Shown one piece after another: positions 50,922 to 60,650 of a stretch of DNA of 64,000 nt. The notes under the pieces were generated by a model. That model was not told the DNA's origin and searched no databases. It worked only from the letters and a program-made list of their open reading frames with translations. The translations under genes were made by a program, and so were the position numbers. This DNA is from Flagellimonas algicola (GTDB lineage Bacteria; Bacteroidota; Bacteroidia; Flavobacteriales; Flavobacteriaceae): positions 802,657 to 866,656 of the forward strand of contig NZ_VCNI01000001.1 of NCBI RefSeq assembly GCF_005937185.1, read 5' to 3'. Each line of letters begins with the position of its first letter. The stretch's first letter is position 1.

Positions 50922-53246
50922 TTATTGGTCAAGTACCTCCAGTTTCGCGAATCTGAGCAGTAGTTTTTTAATATCCCCTTTTTCAAATTGAATCTCGGCT
51001 TTTTTGTCATTACCCACACCTTCTATCTTAATGACTTTACCCCTGCCAAAACGGGTATGGTTAACAAGACAACCTTCAATGAGGTTAGGATCTAAGGCAT
51101 TGGTATTTGTAGCTGAAAGCTCTGGTTTTAGTTTTCTTAGTTTACGCAGTTGATTTTCATTGGGTCGATTCGCCGAAGATGGGGTACCGTTTTGCGGTTT
51201 TATCTGTCTCAACTTGCTCTTGTCCACATCCCCGAAAATATCAGCATTGATCATGGATTTGTAGCGATATCCATCATTGACCGGGGTTAAGTTTTCCACA
51301 TATTGCTCCTCAATCTCTTCCAAAAAGCGGCTGGGTTCAGCGTCAATTAGCTTACCCCAGCGATATCTATTTTGGGTATAAGTGAGATAGGCCTGTTTCT
51401 CAGCTCGGGTCAGCGCTACATAGAACAATCTCCGTTCTTCCTCCAATTCGCTACGTGTGTTCATGCTCATGGCCGATGGGAACAAATCCTCCTCCATTCC
51501 CACAATGTACACGTACGGAAATTCCAATCCTTTGGCTAAGTGAATCGTCATAAGGGCCACTCGGTCATCATCCCCAGTGTCCTTATCCATATCGGTTGCT
51601 AAGGCCACGTCCTCCAAAAACTCCGTCAGGCTCCCAGTGGAATCAGCCAGTTCTTTTTGCCCCTCCACAAAATCCTTGATTCCATTCAAGAGTTCTTCAA
51701 TGTTCTCCATCCGTGCAATGCCTTCAGGTGTCCCATCTTTTTTAAACTCTAGGAGTAAGCCTGTTTTTTTGGCAACATGTTCCGCCAAGATAAAGGCATC
51801 CGAACCTTCGTTCATGATTTGGAAACTCTTTATCATGGTCACAAAATCGCCTAACTTTCTTTGGGTTCCAGCATTGATCTTTAGTTCCAATTTGGACAGG
51901 TTATCCATAACCTCGAAAATTGAACGACCATAATGGTTGGCCGCTACAATAAGTTTATCCACAGTGGTCTGACCAATGCCTCTTGCCGGAAAATTGATCA
52001 CCCGTTTTAGAGCTTCCTCATCTTTGGGGTTGGTGATCAAACGCAAATAGGCCAGCACATCCTTAATTTCTTTTCTTTGATAAAAAGAAAGTCCTCCATA
52101 AATCCGGTAGGGAATATCCCTTTTACGCAAGGCATCCTCTATGGCCCTGGATTGGGAATTGGTCCGATACAATACCGCAAACTCACCATTCATCAATTGA
52201 TGCTGCATCCGGTTCTCAAAGATGGAACCCGCAACATAACGCCCTTCTTCCGCGTCGGTGATACTTCTATGGATTTTTATCTTATTGCCTTCGTCATTGG
52301 AAGTCCAAACCACTTTTTCAAGCTGGTTTTTGTTTTTGGCGATAATGGAGTTGGCAGCATTGACAATGTTCTTGGTTGATCTATAATTCTGCTCCAAGCG
52401 ATACATTCCAACATCGTCGTAATCCTTTTGGAAATTGAGAATGTTGCTAATATTGGCCCCGCGGAAAGAATAAATACTTTGTGCATCATCCCCCACCACA
52501 CAAATGTTTTGGTACCGGTCTGATAAAGCCTTCACAATAAGATACTGGGAATGGTTGGTATCCTGGTACTCATCCACAAGGATATACCTAAACCGGTCCT
52601 GATATTTCATAAGTACCTCCGGAAAGCGGGTCAAAAGCTCATTGGTGCGGAGTAGCAGGTCATCAAAATCCATGGCCCCCGCCTTAAAACATCGATCTAC
52701 ATAGTTCTGATAAATCTCTCCCAGCCTTGGGCGCTTCGCCATGGCATCAGCTTCCACTAACTCCGGGTTCTGAAAATAGGCCTTGACGGTAATTAAACTG
52801 TTTTTATAGGAAGAAATCCGGTTCTGTATTTGTTTATACTTATAAATATCCTTATCCAGTCCCATTTCTTTGATAATGGACGCAATCAATCTCTGGGAGT
52901 CTTGAGTGTCATAGATGGTAAAATTGCTTGGATAGCCCAATTTATCACCATCAAACCGAAGTAGCTTTGCAAAAACTGAGTGAAAAGTTCCCATCCACAG
53001 GTTTTTGGCTTCAGAATTCCCAACAATGGTGGCAATCCGTTTTTTCATTTCACGGGCCGCTTTGTTGGTAAAGGTCAAAGCCAGAATATTGAAGGAATCC
53101 ACCCCCTGCTCCATCAAATGCGCAATCCTATAGGTCAATACCCTCGTTTTGCCCGATCCAGCACCTGCGATAACCATCAAGGGGCCATCCTTGTGCAATA
53201 CCGGTGCCCGTTGCGCATCGTTCAATTCATCCAAAAAAGTATCCAA
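50922..53246 (-). CDS. pcrA: ATP-dependent DNA helicase PcrA/UvrD
   Basis: A 774-aa superfamily 1A helicase. Motif I is AGAGSGKTRVL, motif II VDEYQDTNHSQY, motif III VVGDDAQSIYSFRGA, motif IV QNYRSTKNI, and motifs V-VI are MTIHLAKGLEF and LFYVALTRAEK. The C-terminal ~60 residues form a Tudor-like domain (CLVNHTRFGRGKVIKIEG) that in PcrA contacts RNA polymerase. It works in nucleotide excision repair and conflict resolution. The start is TTG at 53246, giving MDTFLDELNDAQRAPV, the family's usual beginning; no ATG is available upstream. Confidence 0.95.
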   Translation of the reverse strand: MDTFLDELNDAQRAPVLHKDGPLMVIAGAGSGKTRVLTYRIAHLMEQGVDSFNILALTFTNKAAREMKKRIATIVGNSEAKNLWMGTFHSVFAKLLRFDGDKLGYPSNFTIYDTQDSQRLIASIIKEMGLDKDIYKYKQIQNRISSYKNSLITVKAYFQNPELVEADAMAKRPRLGEIYQNYVDRCFKAGAMDFDDLLLRTNELLTRFPEVLMKYQDRFRYILVDEYQDTNHSQYLIVKALSDRYQNICVVGDDAQSIYSFRGANISNILNFQKDYDDVGMYRLEQNYRSTKNIVNAANSIIAKNKNQLEKVVWTSNDEGNKIKIHRSITDAEEGRYVAGSIFENRMQHQLMNGEFAVLYRTNSQSRAIEDALRKRDIPYRIYGGLSFYQRKEIKDVLAYLRLITNPKDEEALKRVINFPARGIGQTTVDKLIVAANHYGRSIFEVMDNLSKLELKINAGTQRKLGDFVTMIKSFQIMNEGSDAFILAEHVAKKTGLLLEFKKDGTPEGIARMENIEELLNGIKDFVEGQKELADSTGSLTEFLEDVALATDMDKDTGDDDRVALMTIHLAKGLEFPYVYIVGMEEDLFPSAMSMNTRSELEEERRLFYVALTRAEKQAYLTYTQNRYRWGKLIDAEPSRFLEEIEEQYVENLTPVNDGYRYKSMINADIFGDVDKSKLRQIKPQNGTPSSANRPNENQLRKLRKLKPELSATNTNALDPNLIEGCLVNHTRFGRGKVIKIEGVGNDKKAEIQFEKGDIKKLLLRFAKLEVLDQ

Positions 53247-53379
53247 ACGCTCAGGTATTTAAAAAGTAAAGGTGAAAATAGCCAATATTGAACTCATGCT
53301 AAAATGATCCTGTTAATACTTATAAACAGCAATCCATTTAGCTCGAATTTGATATATTTAGAGACTAATTTGAAACTGA

Positions 53380-53919
53380 ATGAGATTCCATCTCCTAGCT
53401 TTACCCCTGTTTGTTCTTTTTAGCTGTATTACAAATTCCCAAACCGCAGAGGCCGGACCGATCATAACTGATTTTGGGAAGGTTTATGAAGTAAACAACC
53501 CAGATTACAAGGTTCAAAAGGACATCACCTTTAAGGCTGTGATCGATGTGACCGGAAAGGCGGATTCCCATAGCAGTAGAAACGCACGTATTGAAACCGC
53601 AGCCCGTTTTTTAAATATGCACGCCCAAAGTGGGGTTCCCAACAACCAGTTGAAAGTGGCTTTGGTTGTGCATGGCGGAGCCAGTAAGGATGTATTGTCC
53701 AATGTGGTGTATCAGAAAAAATATAAAAAGGACAATCCCAATTTGGAGCTGGTTAAATCCCTTTTGGAAATTGATGTGCCGGTCATAATTTGCGGACAGT
53801 CCGCTGCTCACAATAAAATTGCCAAAGAAGACCTTATTCCGGGGGTACAAATTTCCCTGTCGGCCATGACGGCTTTGGTCCAACTTCAAAATGAAGGCTA
53901 TCAACTTATAAAATTTTAA
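53380..53919 (+). CDS. DsrE-family secreted protein
   Basis: A 179-aa protein with an N-terminal signal ending LFSC, so perhaps a lipoprotein. The mature domain is DsrE-like: KAVIDVTGKAD, then RFLNMHAQSGVPNNQLKVALVVHGGA and a late VPVIICGQSAAHNKIAKEDLI with one cysteine. DsrE proteins relay sulfur or act in redox chemistry, but secreted single-domain versions are uncharacterised. It lies 10 bases before the M20 amidohydrolase, so probably the same operon. The conserved Cys in CGQSAAH is the candidate active residue. Confidence 0.82.
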   Translation: MRFHLLALPLFVLFSCITNSQTAEAGPIITDFGKVYEVNNPDYKVQKDITFKAVIDVTGKADSHSSRNARIETAARFLNMHAQSGVPNNQLKVALVVHGGASKDVLSNVVYQKKYKKDNPNLELVKSLLEIDVPVIICGQSAAHNKIAKEDLIPGVQISLSAMTALVQLQNEGYQLIKF

Positions 53920-53929
53920 AATTGAACAT

Positions 53930-55204
53930 ATGCAAAAATTATTCGCACTAGCGTTACTACTTTTCGGAACTTCCGTATGGGCCCAAGGGCCAAGTTTGGA
54001 AAAAGATTTTTCAGATATAGAATCAAAAGTCGTTGAATGGCGCAGGGACATCCATCAAAATCCTGAATTGAGTAATCGGGAATTCAAAACGGCCGAAAAG
54101 ATTGCCAAACATCTCAAATCTCTGGGGATTGAGGTTCAAACGGGAATAGCCAAAACCGGAGTGGTCGGTATATTAAAAGGAGATCAACCCGGTAAGGTGG
54201 TTGGGTTACGTGCCGATATTGACGCACTTCCGGTTACAGAACGTAACGACCTACCTTATAGATCGACTGTGAAATCGACATTTTTAGGAAAGGAAGTTGG
54301 CGTAATGCATGCTTGCGGACACGATACCCACACGGCTATTTTGATGGGTGTTGCAGAGGTGCTGTCCAAAAACAAAGACAAAATTAAAGGAACGGTCAAA
54401 TTCATTTTCCAACCCGCAGAAGAAGGAGCTCCTCCCGGTGAGGAAGGTGGGGCATTGCTGATGGTCAAGGAAGGGGTGCTTTCCAACCCTGATGTAGATG
54501 CCGTTTTTGGGCTTCATATCAATTCCCAAACACCTGTAGGAACCGTAAAATATAAGCCTGGAGGTGCAATGGCGGCCGCGCAACGCTTCGTCATCAACGT
54601 AAAAGGAAAGCAAACCCACGGCTCTCAACCTTGGGGCGGTGTTGATCCCATTTTGATCAGTGCCAAAATCATTGATGGCCTGCAAACCATCATCAGTCGT
54701 GAATCTGAACTTACCAATGAAGCCGCCGTAATTTCCGTAGGAAAAATTACAAGTGGGGTTAGATTCAACATCATTCCAGAGAGCGCAGAAATGATAGGCA
54801 CTATTCGCACCTTGGACTACGACATGCAGAAGCATATCAACAAGCGTATGGAAGAAATGGTACCGGCCATTGCCAAAGCGTATGGTGGAGATGCAACCAT
54901 CGATATCAAGAGCTCAACGGCCATTACTTTTAACGATTTGGAATTGACCGAAAAAATGGCGCCTACTCTAAAAAGAGTTGCTGGAGATGAGAATGTCAGC
55001 ATTCATAAAGCCATTACCGGAGCTGAGGATTTTAGCTACTTTCAGGAAAAAGTACCCGGATTTTATTTCTTCTTAGGGGGAATGACCCCTGGAAATACAG
55101 AATCCTTTCCACACCACACCCCCGATTTCAAGATTGACGACAGTGGATTGTTGTTGGGAGTAAAAACGATGACCGGGTTGGCATTGGACTATTTAAACCT
55201 GTAA
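53930..55204 (+). CDS. M20 family amidohydrolase (N-acyl amino acid hydrolase/carboxypeptidase type), secreted
   Basis: A 424-aa metallohydrolase with a signal peptide ending SVWAQ. Two-metal site motifs are GLRADIDALPV (with the following Asp), MHACGHDTHTAIL, FQPAEEGAPPGEEGG and a late ITGAEDFSYF. This is the amidohydrolase/HipO-type M20 family, which removes acyl groups from amino acids or cleaves dipeptides. Expected location is the periplasm. It starts 10 bases after the DsrE gene and ends 2 bases before the GltB-like gene, so an operon is likely. Confidence 0.93.
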   Translation: MQKLFALALLLFGTSVWAQGPSLEKDFSDIESKVVEWRRDIHQNPELSNREFKTAEKIAKHLKSLGIEVQTGIAKTGVVGILKGDQPGKVVGLRADIDALPVTERNDLPYRSTVKSTFLGKEVGVMHACGHDTHTAILMGVAEVLSKNKDKIKGTVKFIFQPAEEGAPPGEEGGALLMVKEGVLSNPDVDAVFGLHINSQTPVGTVKYKPGGAMAAAQRFVINVKGKQTHGSQPWGGVDPILISAKIIDGLQTIISRESELTNEAAVISVGKITSGVRFNIIPESAEMIGTIRTLDYDMQKHINKRMEEMVPAIAKAYGGDATIDIKSSTAITFNDLELTEKMAPTLKRVAGDENVSIHKAITGAEDFSYFQEKVPGFYFFLGGMTPGNTESFPHHTPDFKIDDSGLLLGVKTMTGLALDYLNL

Positions 55205-55206
55205 AT

Positions 55207-56781
55207 ATGGATACGGTAATGGACTTTTTGGCAGGAACTCCATGGTGGGCCTGGATTCTAATTTTATTAGGTCTTGTAGCCATGAGGGACATCTTCTTCC
55301 AAAAAGCCCATACCATAAGCCATAATTTTCCCATTATCGGACATCTGCGGTACTGGCTGGAGAGCATTGGTCCGGAAATGCGGCAGTATTTTGTGGCGAA
55401 CAATCGGGAAGAACTTCCTTTTAATCGTATTGAACGTGGTTGGATCTATGCTTCAGCTAAAAAGGAAAACAACTATGAAGGTTTCGGCACGGACAGGGAC
55501 ATCTATGCACATCAGCACATTTTTGTAAAAAATGCCATGATTGGGTATCAAGTACCCAAAGGACATCCCAATGTAGAAGACCCTTATTTCTTGCCTTGTG
55601 CCAAGATCATAGGTGCATACAACAAACGAAAAAAACCCTATCGCCCGGCTTCCGTTATCAACGTATCTGCAATGAGCTTTGGTTCCCTTTCCGCAAGGGC
55701 GGTTGAATCCTTAAACCAAGGTGTTGGGAAGTCCATGGCGTACCACAACACCGGTGAAGGAGGCCTGTCCCCCTACCATAAAACGGGAGGTGATGTAGTG
55801 TTTCATTTTGGAACGGGCTATTTTGGGGTTCGCTCCCGTGAAGGGAACTTTTCCATGGAGAAAATGAAAATATTGGTGGACGAAAATCCTTGCATCAAGG
55901 CCATCGAAATAAAATTGTCCCAAGGAGCCAAACCCGGCAAAGGTGGAGTTTTGCCTGGAGCCAAAATAAGCCCGGAAATAGCCAAAATAAGAGGAGTTGA
56001 AGTTGGGAAAGATGTGCTATCACCAGCGACTCATACGGCATTCAACTCCATTCCTGAATTTGTTGAACTCATTGAGAATATAGCCAAGGAAACTGGATTG
56101 CCCGTTGGAATCAAAGGAGCCATTGGCAAACTGGATCAATGGGAAGAACTGGCAGACCTTATGAAAAAAACAGGCCAAGGCCCAGACTTTATTACCATTG
56201 ACGGAGGTGAAGGTGGTACTGGAGCCGCACCCCCAAGTTTTGCTGATCATGTTTCGCTGCCATGGGTGTATGGTTTTTCTTCAGTGTATCGGATTTTTAA
56301 AGAACGTGGACTCACCGAACGATTGGTGTTTATTGGTAGTGGAAAACTTGGCTTCCCTGCCAAGGCGGCCATGGCCTTTGCCATGGGTGTTGACTGTATT
56401 AATGTGGCGAGAGAGGCCATGATGAGCATTGGATGTATACAGGCCCAGATCTGTCATACCAACCGATGCCCTTCAGGTGTAGCTACACAGAGCAAGTGGT
56501 TGCAGGGTGGTATCAATGTGCCACTGAAATCGGATAGGCTGGCACAATACTTCAAAACATTTAGAAAGGAATTCCTGGAAATTACCCATGCAGCTGGTTA
56601 CGAACATCCTTGTCAGTTTTCCATGAATGATATCCAAGTTAATGTAGATGATGACTACCTTAGCAGTGATTTGGAAGCGGTCTACTCCTATCAAAAAGAA
56701 AAGGTTCCATTTGCCGACATGCAGGAACTTTACGACTGTGTTTATTTGGGCGGTAAGGCGTTTTCCAAAAAAACAACCTAA
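55207..56781 (+). CDS. FMN-binding glutamate synthase family protein
   Basis: A 524-aa protein. An N-terminal membrane segment (WWAWILILLGLVAMRDIFF) precedes a GltB-like FMN/Fe-S domain. Seen are NVSAMSFGSLSARAVE, NTGEGGLSPYH, QGAKPGKGGVLPG, TIDGGEGGTGAAPPSF and the 3Fe-4S cysteine set in GCIQAQICHTNRCPSGVATQ. No glutaminase domain is present, so it is not a complete glutamate synthase; the family's activity is not settled. It follows the M20 hydrolase by 2 bases. It may use an amine donor other than glutamine, but this is not readable from sequence. Confidence 0.9.
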   Translation: MDTVMDFLAGTPWWAWILILLGLVAMRDIFFQKAHTISHNFPIIGHLRYWLESIGPEMRQYFVANNREELPFNRIERGWIYASAKKENNYEGFGTDRDIYAHQHIFVKNAMIGYQVPKGHPNVEDPYFLPCAKIIGAYNKRKKPYRPASVINVSAMSFGSLSARAVESLNQGVGKSMAYHNTGEGGLSPYHKTGGDVVFHFGTGYFGVRSREGNFSMEKMKILVDENPCIKAIEIKLSQGAKPGKGGVLPGAKISPEIAKIRGVEVGKDVLSPATHTAFNSIPEFVELIENIAKETGLPVGIKGAIGKLDQWEELADLMKKTGQGPDFITIDGGEGGTGAAPPSFADHVSLPWVYGFSSVYRIFKERGLTERLVFIGSGKLGFPAKAAMAFAMGVDCINVAREAMMSIGCIQAQICHTNRCPSGVATQSKWLQGGINVPLKSDRLAQYFKTFRKEFLEITHAAGYEHPCQFSMNDIQVNVDDDYLSSDLEAVYSYQKEKVPFADMQELYDCVYLGGKAFSKKTT

Positions 56782-56821
56782 TTTTGATTTCGATTTTTGC
56801 TTAAACCAACACATCTTACTT

Positions 56822-57595
56822 ATGAAAAAACCATTACTTCTATTTTGCAGCTTATTTGTTGTTACGCTTGCTTTTTCCCAAAAGAAAAGTGAGCTATTTG
56901 CCCAAATTGATGATTTGGAAACCCAGGTCAGTGAAGTTCAACAGCAACTGGCCGAGGCCAAACGCGAGATTTCTTCCAGTACGGCCAAGGCAAATACGCT
57001 GGAAGCCGAAAATGTTGGGTTAAGGGATGCCAATGCCACCCTACTTAAAAACCTGAGCAGTTTTTCGGAGCTTTCCAAAAAGAACAGCGAAAATGTAAAC
57101 AATGCTCTGCAAGCCCTGGAACGTAAAGAGCAACAATTAAGAGGAGTAACAGACATGATTTCCTCCAGTGACTCCACGGCCATTGTACTTTTGACTCGAA
57201 TAAAACAGACCATGGGTGAAAATGCCAACCCCAATGTTTCTGATGGAGCCGTGATACTTTCCCAAAGTTTAACCAAGTTGTTTGGTTCGGACACCGGTAC
57301 CACTTTAACGGAAGAAGGTAAAGTTTGGCTGTCGCAATTGGCAAAAATTATTTTGGCAAGCCCTAATATACATGCCCAAGTAGAGGGATTGAATATTACC
57401 GGAGAGTTTGGAGTTACTTACGATCAGGCTTCAGTTGCGGCAAAAGAATTGGTAACTACCTTAGCCGTACCTGTGGATAAGGTTGGTGTTTCCGTAAAAG
57501 ATGGAAATTTCAAGGAAGGGATCTCTGTAAGTCTTCAACCCGATTACAAAGGGTTTTACGATAAAGCCAAAGCCAATCTGAAAAATGGTGAATAA
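56822..57595 (+). CDS. Secreted coiled-coil protein with degenerate OmpA-like domain
   Basis: A 257-aa protein from the ATG at 56822 with a signal peptide (MKKPLLLFCSLFVVTLAFSQ). Residues ~20-120 are a coiled coil, then a domain resembling the C-terminal part of the OmpA lipoprotein at 47867. The shared layout includes LKxxNxxLLxNLSSxSxLxxKxxEN and a C-terminal GLNITGEFGVTYDQASVAAKELV where OmpA proteins have HTD...N..LS..RA. The Asp and Arg that hold diaminopimelate are absent, so peptidoglycan binding is doubtful. It lacks a lipobox. It follows the GltB-like gene by 40 bases. Confidence 0.75.
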   Translation: MKKPLLLFCSLFVVTLAFSQKKSELFAQIDDLETQVSEVQQQLAEAKREISSSTAKANTLEAENVGLRDANATLLKNLSSFSELSKKNSENVNNALQALERKEQQLRGVTDMISSSDSTAIVLLTRIKQTMGENANPNVSDGAVILSQSLTKLFGSDTGTTLTEEGKVWLSQLAKIILASPNIHAQVEGLNITGEFGVTYDQASVAAKELVTTLAVPVDKVGVSVKDGNFKEGISVSLQPDYKGFYDKAKANLKNGE

Positions 57596-57793
57596 GCCAT
57601 AACGAAACATCTCTACTTCCATTTAGCATAAATAGTTCTATAGCATGTAACCCAAACGGCTCGGTTTTCAGTTTTTGCTTTTCCTCTATACTGATTCCCT
57701 GTATTGCGTCATTGGTCGATTTTAGTGATGGAAACTACTGCAACCAACTTATCTTGACTCTCAGTACATTACCAAACCAAAAACTGAGAAATC

Positions 57794-60052
57794 ATGAATC
57801 GTCTTCTGTCCGTTTTAACCCCGTTCCTTTTGTTGGCCTGTACGCCTACTCCTCAAGAATCGGAAGTTGAAAGGGATGTACTAGGTTATGTAGACCCGTT
57901 TATAGGGACAGGATTTCATGGCCATACTTTTCCAGGGCCGGTAATGCCCCATGGTATGGTACAATTGAGCCCTGACACCAAATTGAATGGTTGGGATGCG
58001 TCCAGCGGTTATCATTATAGTGACAGCACCATTTATGGATTCTCCCACACGCATCTCAGTGGAACTGGGATTGGGGACATGGGTGATATTCTTGTTCTTC
58101 CCTTCACTGGGGAAGAAAAAAACAAACCGATAGCCCAATTTAAAAAGTCCGATGAAAGGGCTGAGGTCGGCAAGTACGCCGTCAAGTTCACCAACTACGA
58201 TGTAGAAGCAGAATTGGCTGTTACGGAGCGAGCCGGTCTCCACAAATACACCTATGGTGCCAATCAGAATAAACAGCTGTTATTGGATGTGGGTCATATC
58301 CTTCAGCAAACCTGGGGGCATGGAAACATTTCCAATTCGTTGGAAATTGTAAATGATAGCACCGTAAGAGGCCTAAAACATTCCCGGGGCTGGGCTTATG
58401 ATCATAAAGTGTATTTCCATGCCAAGTTCTCCAGTCCATTTCAGGTGGATAGCATTATTGTGGATGGCCAAGCTTCAAACAAAATTGAAGATGTTTATAA
58501 AGGTCAGAACATATACTCCCGTCTAAGCTTTCCATCCCTTTCCATAGGTAAACCTTTGCTAGTGAAGGTCGGAATATCTGCAGTTGATGAAAAAGGTGCC
58601 CAAACCAATCTTGAAAACGAACTACCGCATTGGGATTTTGAAGCGGTGGTCTCCCAGACACGGGAGAAATGGAAAAAGGAATTGAATCGCATTCAGGTAC
58701 GGACAGCCGATGAGGATGTGCTTACCACCTTCTATACCTCCCTATATCACAGTATGATTGCTCCAGCCCTACACCAGGATGTGGACGGCAGATACCGTGG
58801 AATGGACAAAGAGATACATCAATCCACAAATGGAGCGATCAATTATACGGTATATTCACTATGGGACACTTTTAGGGCGCTACATCCTTTGATGACCATT
58901 ATTGATGAACCCAAATCCATAGCTTATGTCAACAATTTGATTTTGAAATATGATGAAGGTGGCTTGTTGCCCAAGTGGCCTCTGGTTTCCAATTATACAG
59001 GAACAATGGTAGGCTATCCAGCTGTGGCCAACATTGCCGATGCCATATCCAAAAAACTTCCTGGAATTAACCAGCAATTGGCTTTGGAAGCAGCCATCAC
59101 CAGCGCTTCGTATAGACCTGAACTAGTGAAGGATTCCGACGAACCCAGAAAGTCACGAGTCATGACCCCGTACAACAAGTATATCATTGAGGGACGGTTC
59201 ATTCCCTCGGATGAAATAACAGCCTCCGTTTCCTACGGCCTTGAAAATGCTTATTATGATTGGTGCATAGCCCAGATTGCCCAAGCTGTTCGCAATGATT
59301 CCGTTGCGGAGCAATTTCAAAAAAGAGGGCAAAATTATCGGCATTATTTTGATTCGGAGACAGGGTTTATGCGTGGAAAAAATGCGGACGGCTCATGGCG
59401 AGAGCCTTTTAGTCCCAAACATTCTGATCATGAGCACTCTGATTATGTTGAAGGCAATGCCTGGCAATGGACTTGGTTTGTCCCCCATGATATTGACGGT
59501 TTTTCACAACTATATGGTGGCAAGGAACAATTCGCCAGTAAATTGGATAGCCTATTTACCACCTCTTCTGAAATTGAAGGTGAAAATGCCAGTGGGGATA
59601 TTACGGGGCTGATTGGGCAGTATGCACATGGCAATGAACCTAGTCACCATATCGCATATATGTACACCTATGCAAACCAAGGGTGGAAAACGCAGGAATT
59701 GGTAAATCAAATTTTAAAGGAATTCTATACCTCCCAACCCGATGGTATCATTGGAAATGAAGATTGTGGTCAAATGTCCGCATGGTACGTCATGAGTGCC
59801 ATGGGCTTCTATCAGGTTGCACCTGGAAAACCTGAATATGTTATTGGAAGGCCACTGTTTGACACCGTCAAAATACCACTTGAAAACGGAAAAACATTTA
59901 CCATACTAACACAAAATAATTCCCCAAAAAATAAGTATGTGCAATCAGTCCGATTAAATGACAAGGAACTGGAAGAGTTGTTCTTTACCCATGATGCTAT
60001 TAGAAATGGAAGTACGTTGATTATCACTATGGGGCCAGAACCAAAAAAATAG
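57794..60052 (+). CDS. GH92 family alpha-mannosidase-like glycoside hydrolase, lipoprotein
   Basis: A 752-aa lipoprotein (signal ending LLAC). It begins YVDPFIGTGFHGHTFPGPVMPHGM, a GH92 hallmark, and later shows YSLWDTFRALHPLMT, GNAWQWTWFVPHD, GNEPSHHIAYMY and GNEDCGQMSAWYVMSAMGFY. GH92 enzymes are calcium-dependent exo-mannosidases that attack alpha-linked mannose on N-glycans or mannans. Bacteroidota usually keep them in polysaccharide-utilisation loci; here no SusC/SusD pair is nearby. The preceding 198-base gap (57596-57793) shows no gene and no clear promoter. Confidence 0.94.
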   Translation: MNRLLSVLTPFLLLACTPTPQESEVERDVLGYVDPFIGTGFHGHTFPGPVMPHGMVQLSPDTKLNGWDASSGYHYSDSTIYGFSHTHLSGTGIGDMGDILVLPFTGEEKNKPIAQFKKSDERAEVGKYAVKFTNYDVEAELAVTERAGLHKYTYGANQNKQLLLDVGHILQQTWGHGNISNSLEIVNDSTVRGLKHSRGWAYDHKVYFHAKFSSPFQVDSIIVDGQASNKIEDVYKGQNIYSRLSFPSLSIGKPLLVKVGISAVDEKGAQTNLENELPHWDFEAVVSQTREKWKKELNRIQVRTADEDVLTTFYTSLYHSMIAPALHQDVDGRYRGMDKEIHQSTNGAINYTVYSLWDTFRALHPLMTIIDEPKSIAYVNNLILKYDEGGLLPKWPLVSNYTGTMVGYPAVANIADAISKKLPGINQQLALEAAITSASYRPELVKDSDEPRKSRVMTPYNKYIIEGRFIPSDEITASVSYGLENAYYDWCIAQIAQAVRNDSVAEQFQKRGQNYRHYFDSETGFMRGKNADGSWREPFSPKHSDHEHSDYVEGNAWQWTWFVPHDIDGFSQLYGGKEQFASKLDSLFTTSSEIEGENASGDITGLIGQYAHGNEPSHHIAYMYTYANQGWKTQELVNQILKEFYTSQPDGIIGNEDCGQMSAWYVMSAMGFYQVAPGKPEYVIGRPLFDTVKIPLENGKTFTILTQNNSPKNKYVQSVRLNDKELEELFFTHDAIRNGSTLIITMGPEPKK

Positions 60053-60128
60053 CGGGTATGCCCGGTATACTTTTTGAAAGTTTATTCCGTTATCATCCAA
60101 AGTATAAAATCCAAAACCAAACCAAACC

Positions 60129-60647
60129 ATGAGCGGAGACGACATTTTTCAGCTTTTCGGCTTTTTATTGCCAGCCGTTGTTACGGGTGCCGTAGCATTT
60201 TATTTTTTTAGACTTCATACCAGAAACGAAGATGGTCGTAGACGTTTTCTGTTGCACAAGGATTCCCAAAAAGACACGCTTCCCATTCGTTTACAAGCCT
60301 ATGAGCGTATGGTGTTGTTCTTGGAACGTATTTCCATCAACAGTCTTGTGGTAAGAGTGGCTCCCACGAGCAAGGACAAAAGTGCCTACGAAAATCTATT
60401 GATCAAACAGATAGAAACCGAGTTTGAGCACAACCTTTCACAACAGATCTATATGTCAGATGAGTGCTGGAACATTATCAAGGCCGCTAAAAATGCCACC
60501 ATTCAAATTATACGTTCTGCCGGAATGAGTGAAACCGACTCTCCGGATAAACTAAGGGAAGATATCCTAAACCAAACGATAGACAAACAGTCTCCTTCTG
60601 CTACGGCTCTAGCCTTTATCAAGAAAGAAGTTAGTGAACTTTGGTAG
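60129..60647 (+). CDS. Membrane-anchored protein of unknown function (DUF7935-like)
   Basis: A 172-aa protein with one N-terminal membrane segment (FQLFGFLLPAVVTGAVAFYFF) followed by a basic stretch and a helical cytoplasmic domain (LPIRLQAYERMVLFLERISINSL, FEHNLSQQIYMSDECWNII). It resembles a small conserved Bacteroidota family that I recall as DUF7935; the role is unknown. It is flanked by GH92 upstream and a convergent patatin gene 3 bases downstream. No catalytic motif is visible. Confidence 0.75.
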   Translation: MSGDDIFQLFGFLLPAVVTGAVAFYFFRLHTRNEDGRRRFLLHKDSQKDTLPIRLQAYERMVLFLERISINSLVVRVAPTSKDKSAYENLLIKQIETEFEHNLSQQIYMSDECWNIIKAAKNATIQIIRSAGMSETDSPDKLREDILNQTIDKQSPSATALAFIKKEVSELW

Positions 60648-60650
60648 TTT

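Noticed and set aside
50886..50922. TTCAA/TTGAA hairpin between the lipoprotein and pcrA genes
   Set aside because: AT-rich five-base stem without a proper T-run; too weak as a terminator.
54284..54835. Minus-strand open frame of about 183 codons
   Set aside because: Antisense to the M20 amidohydrolase with intact motifs; no promoter or domain.
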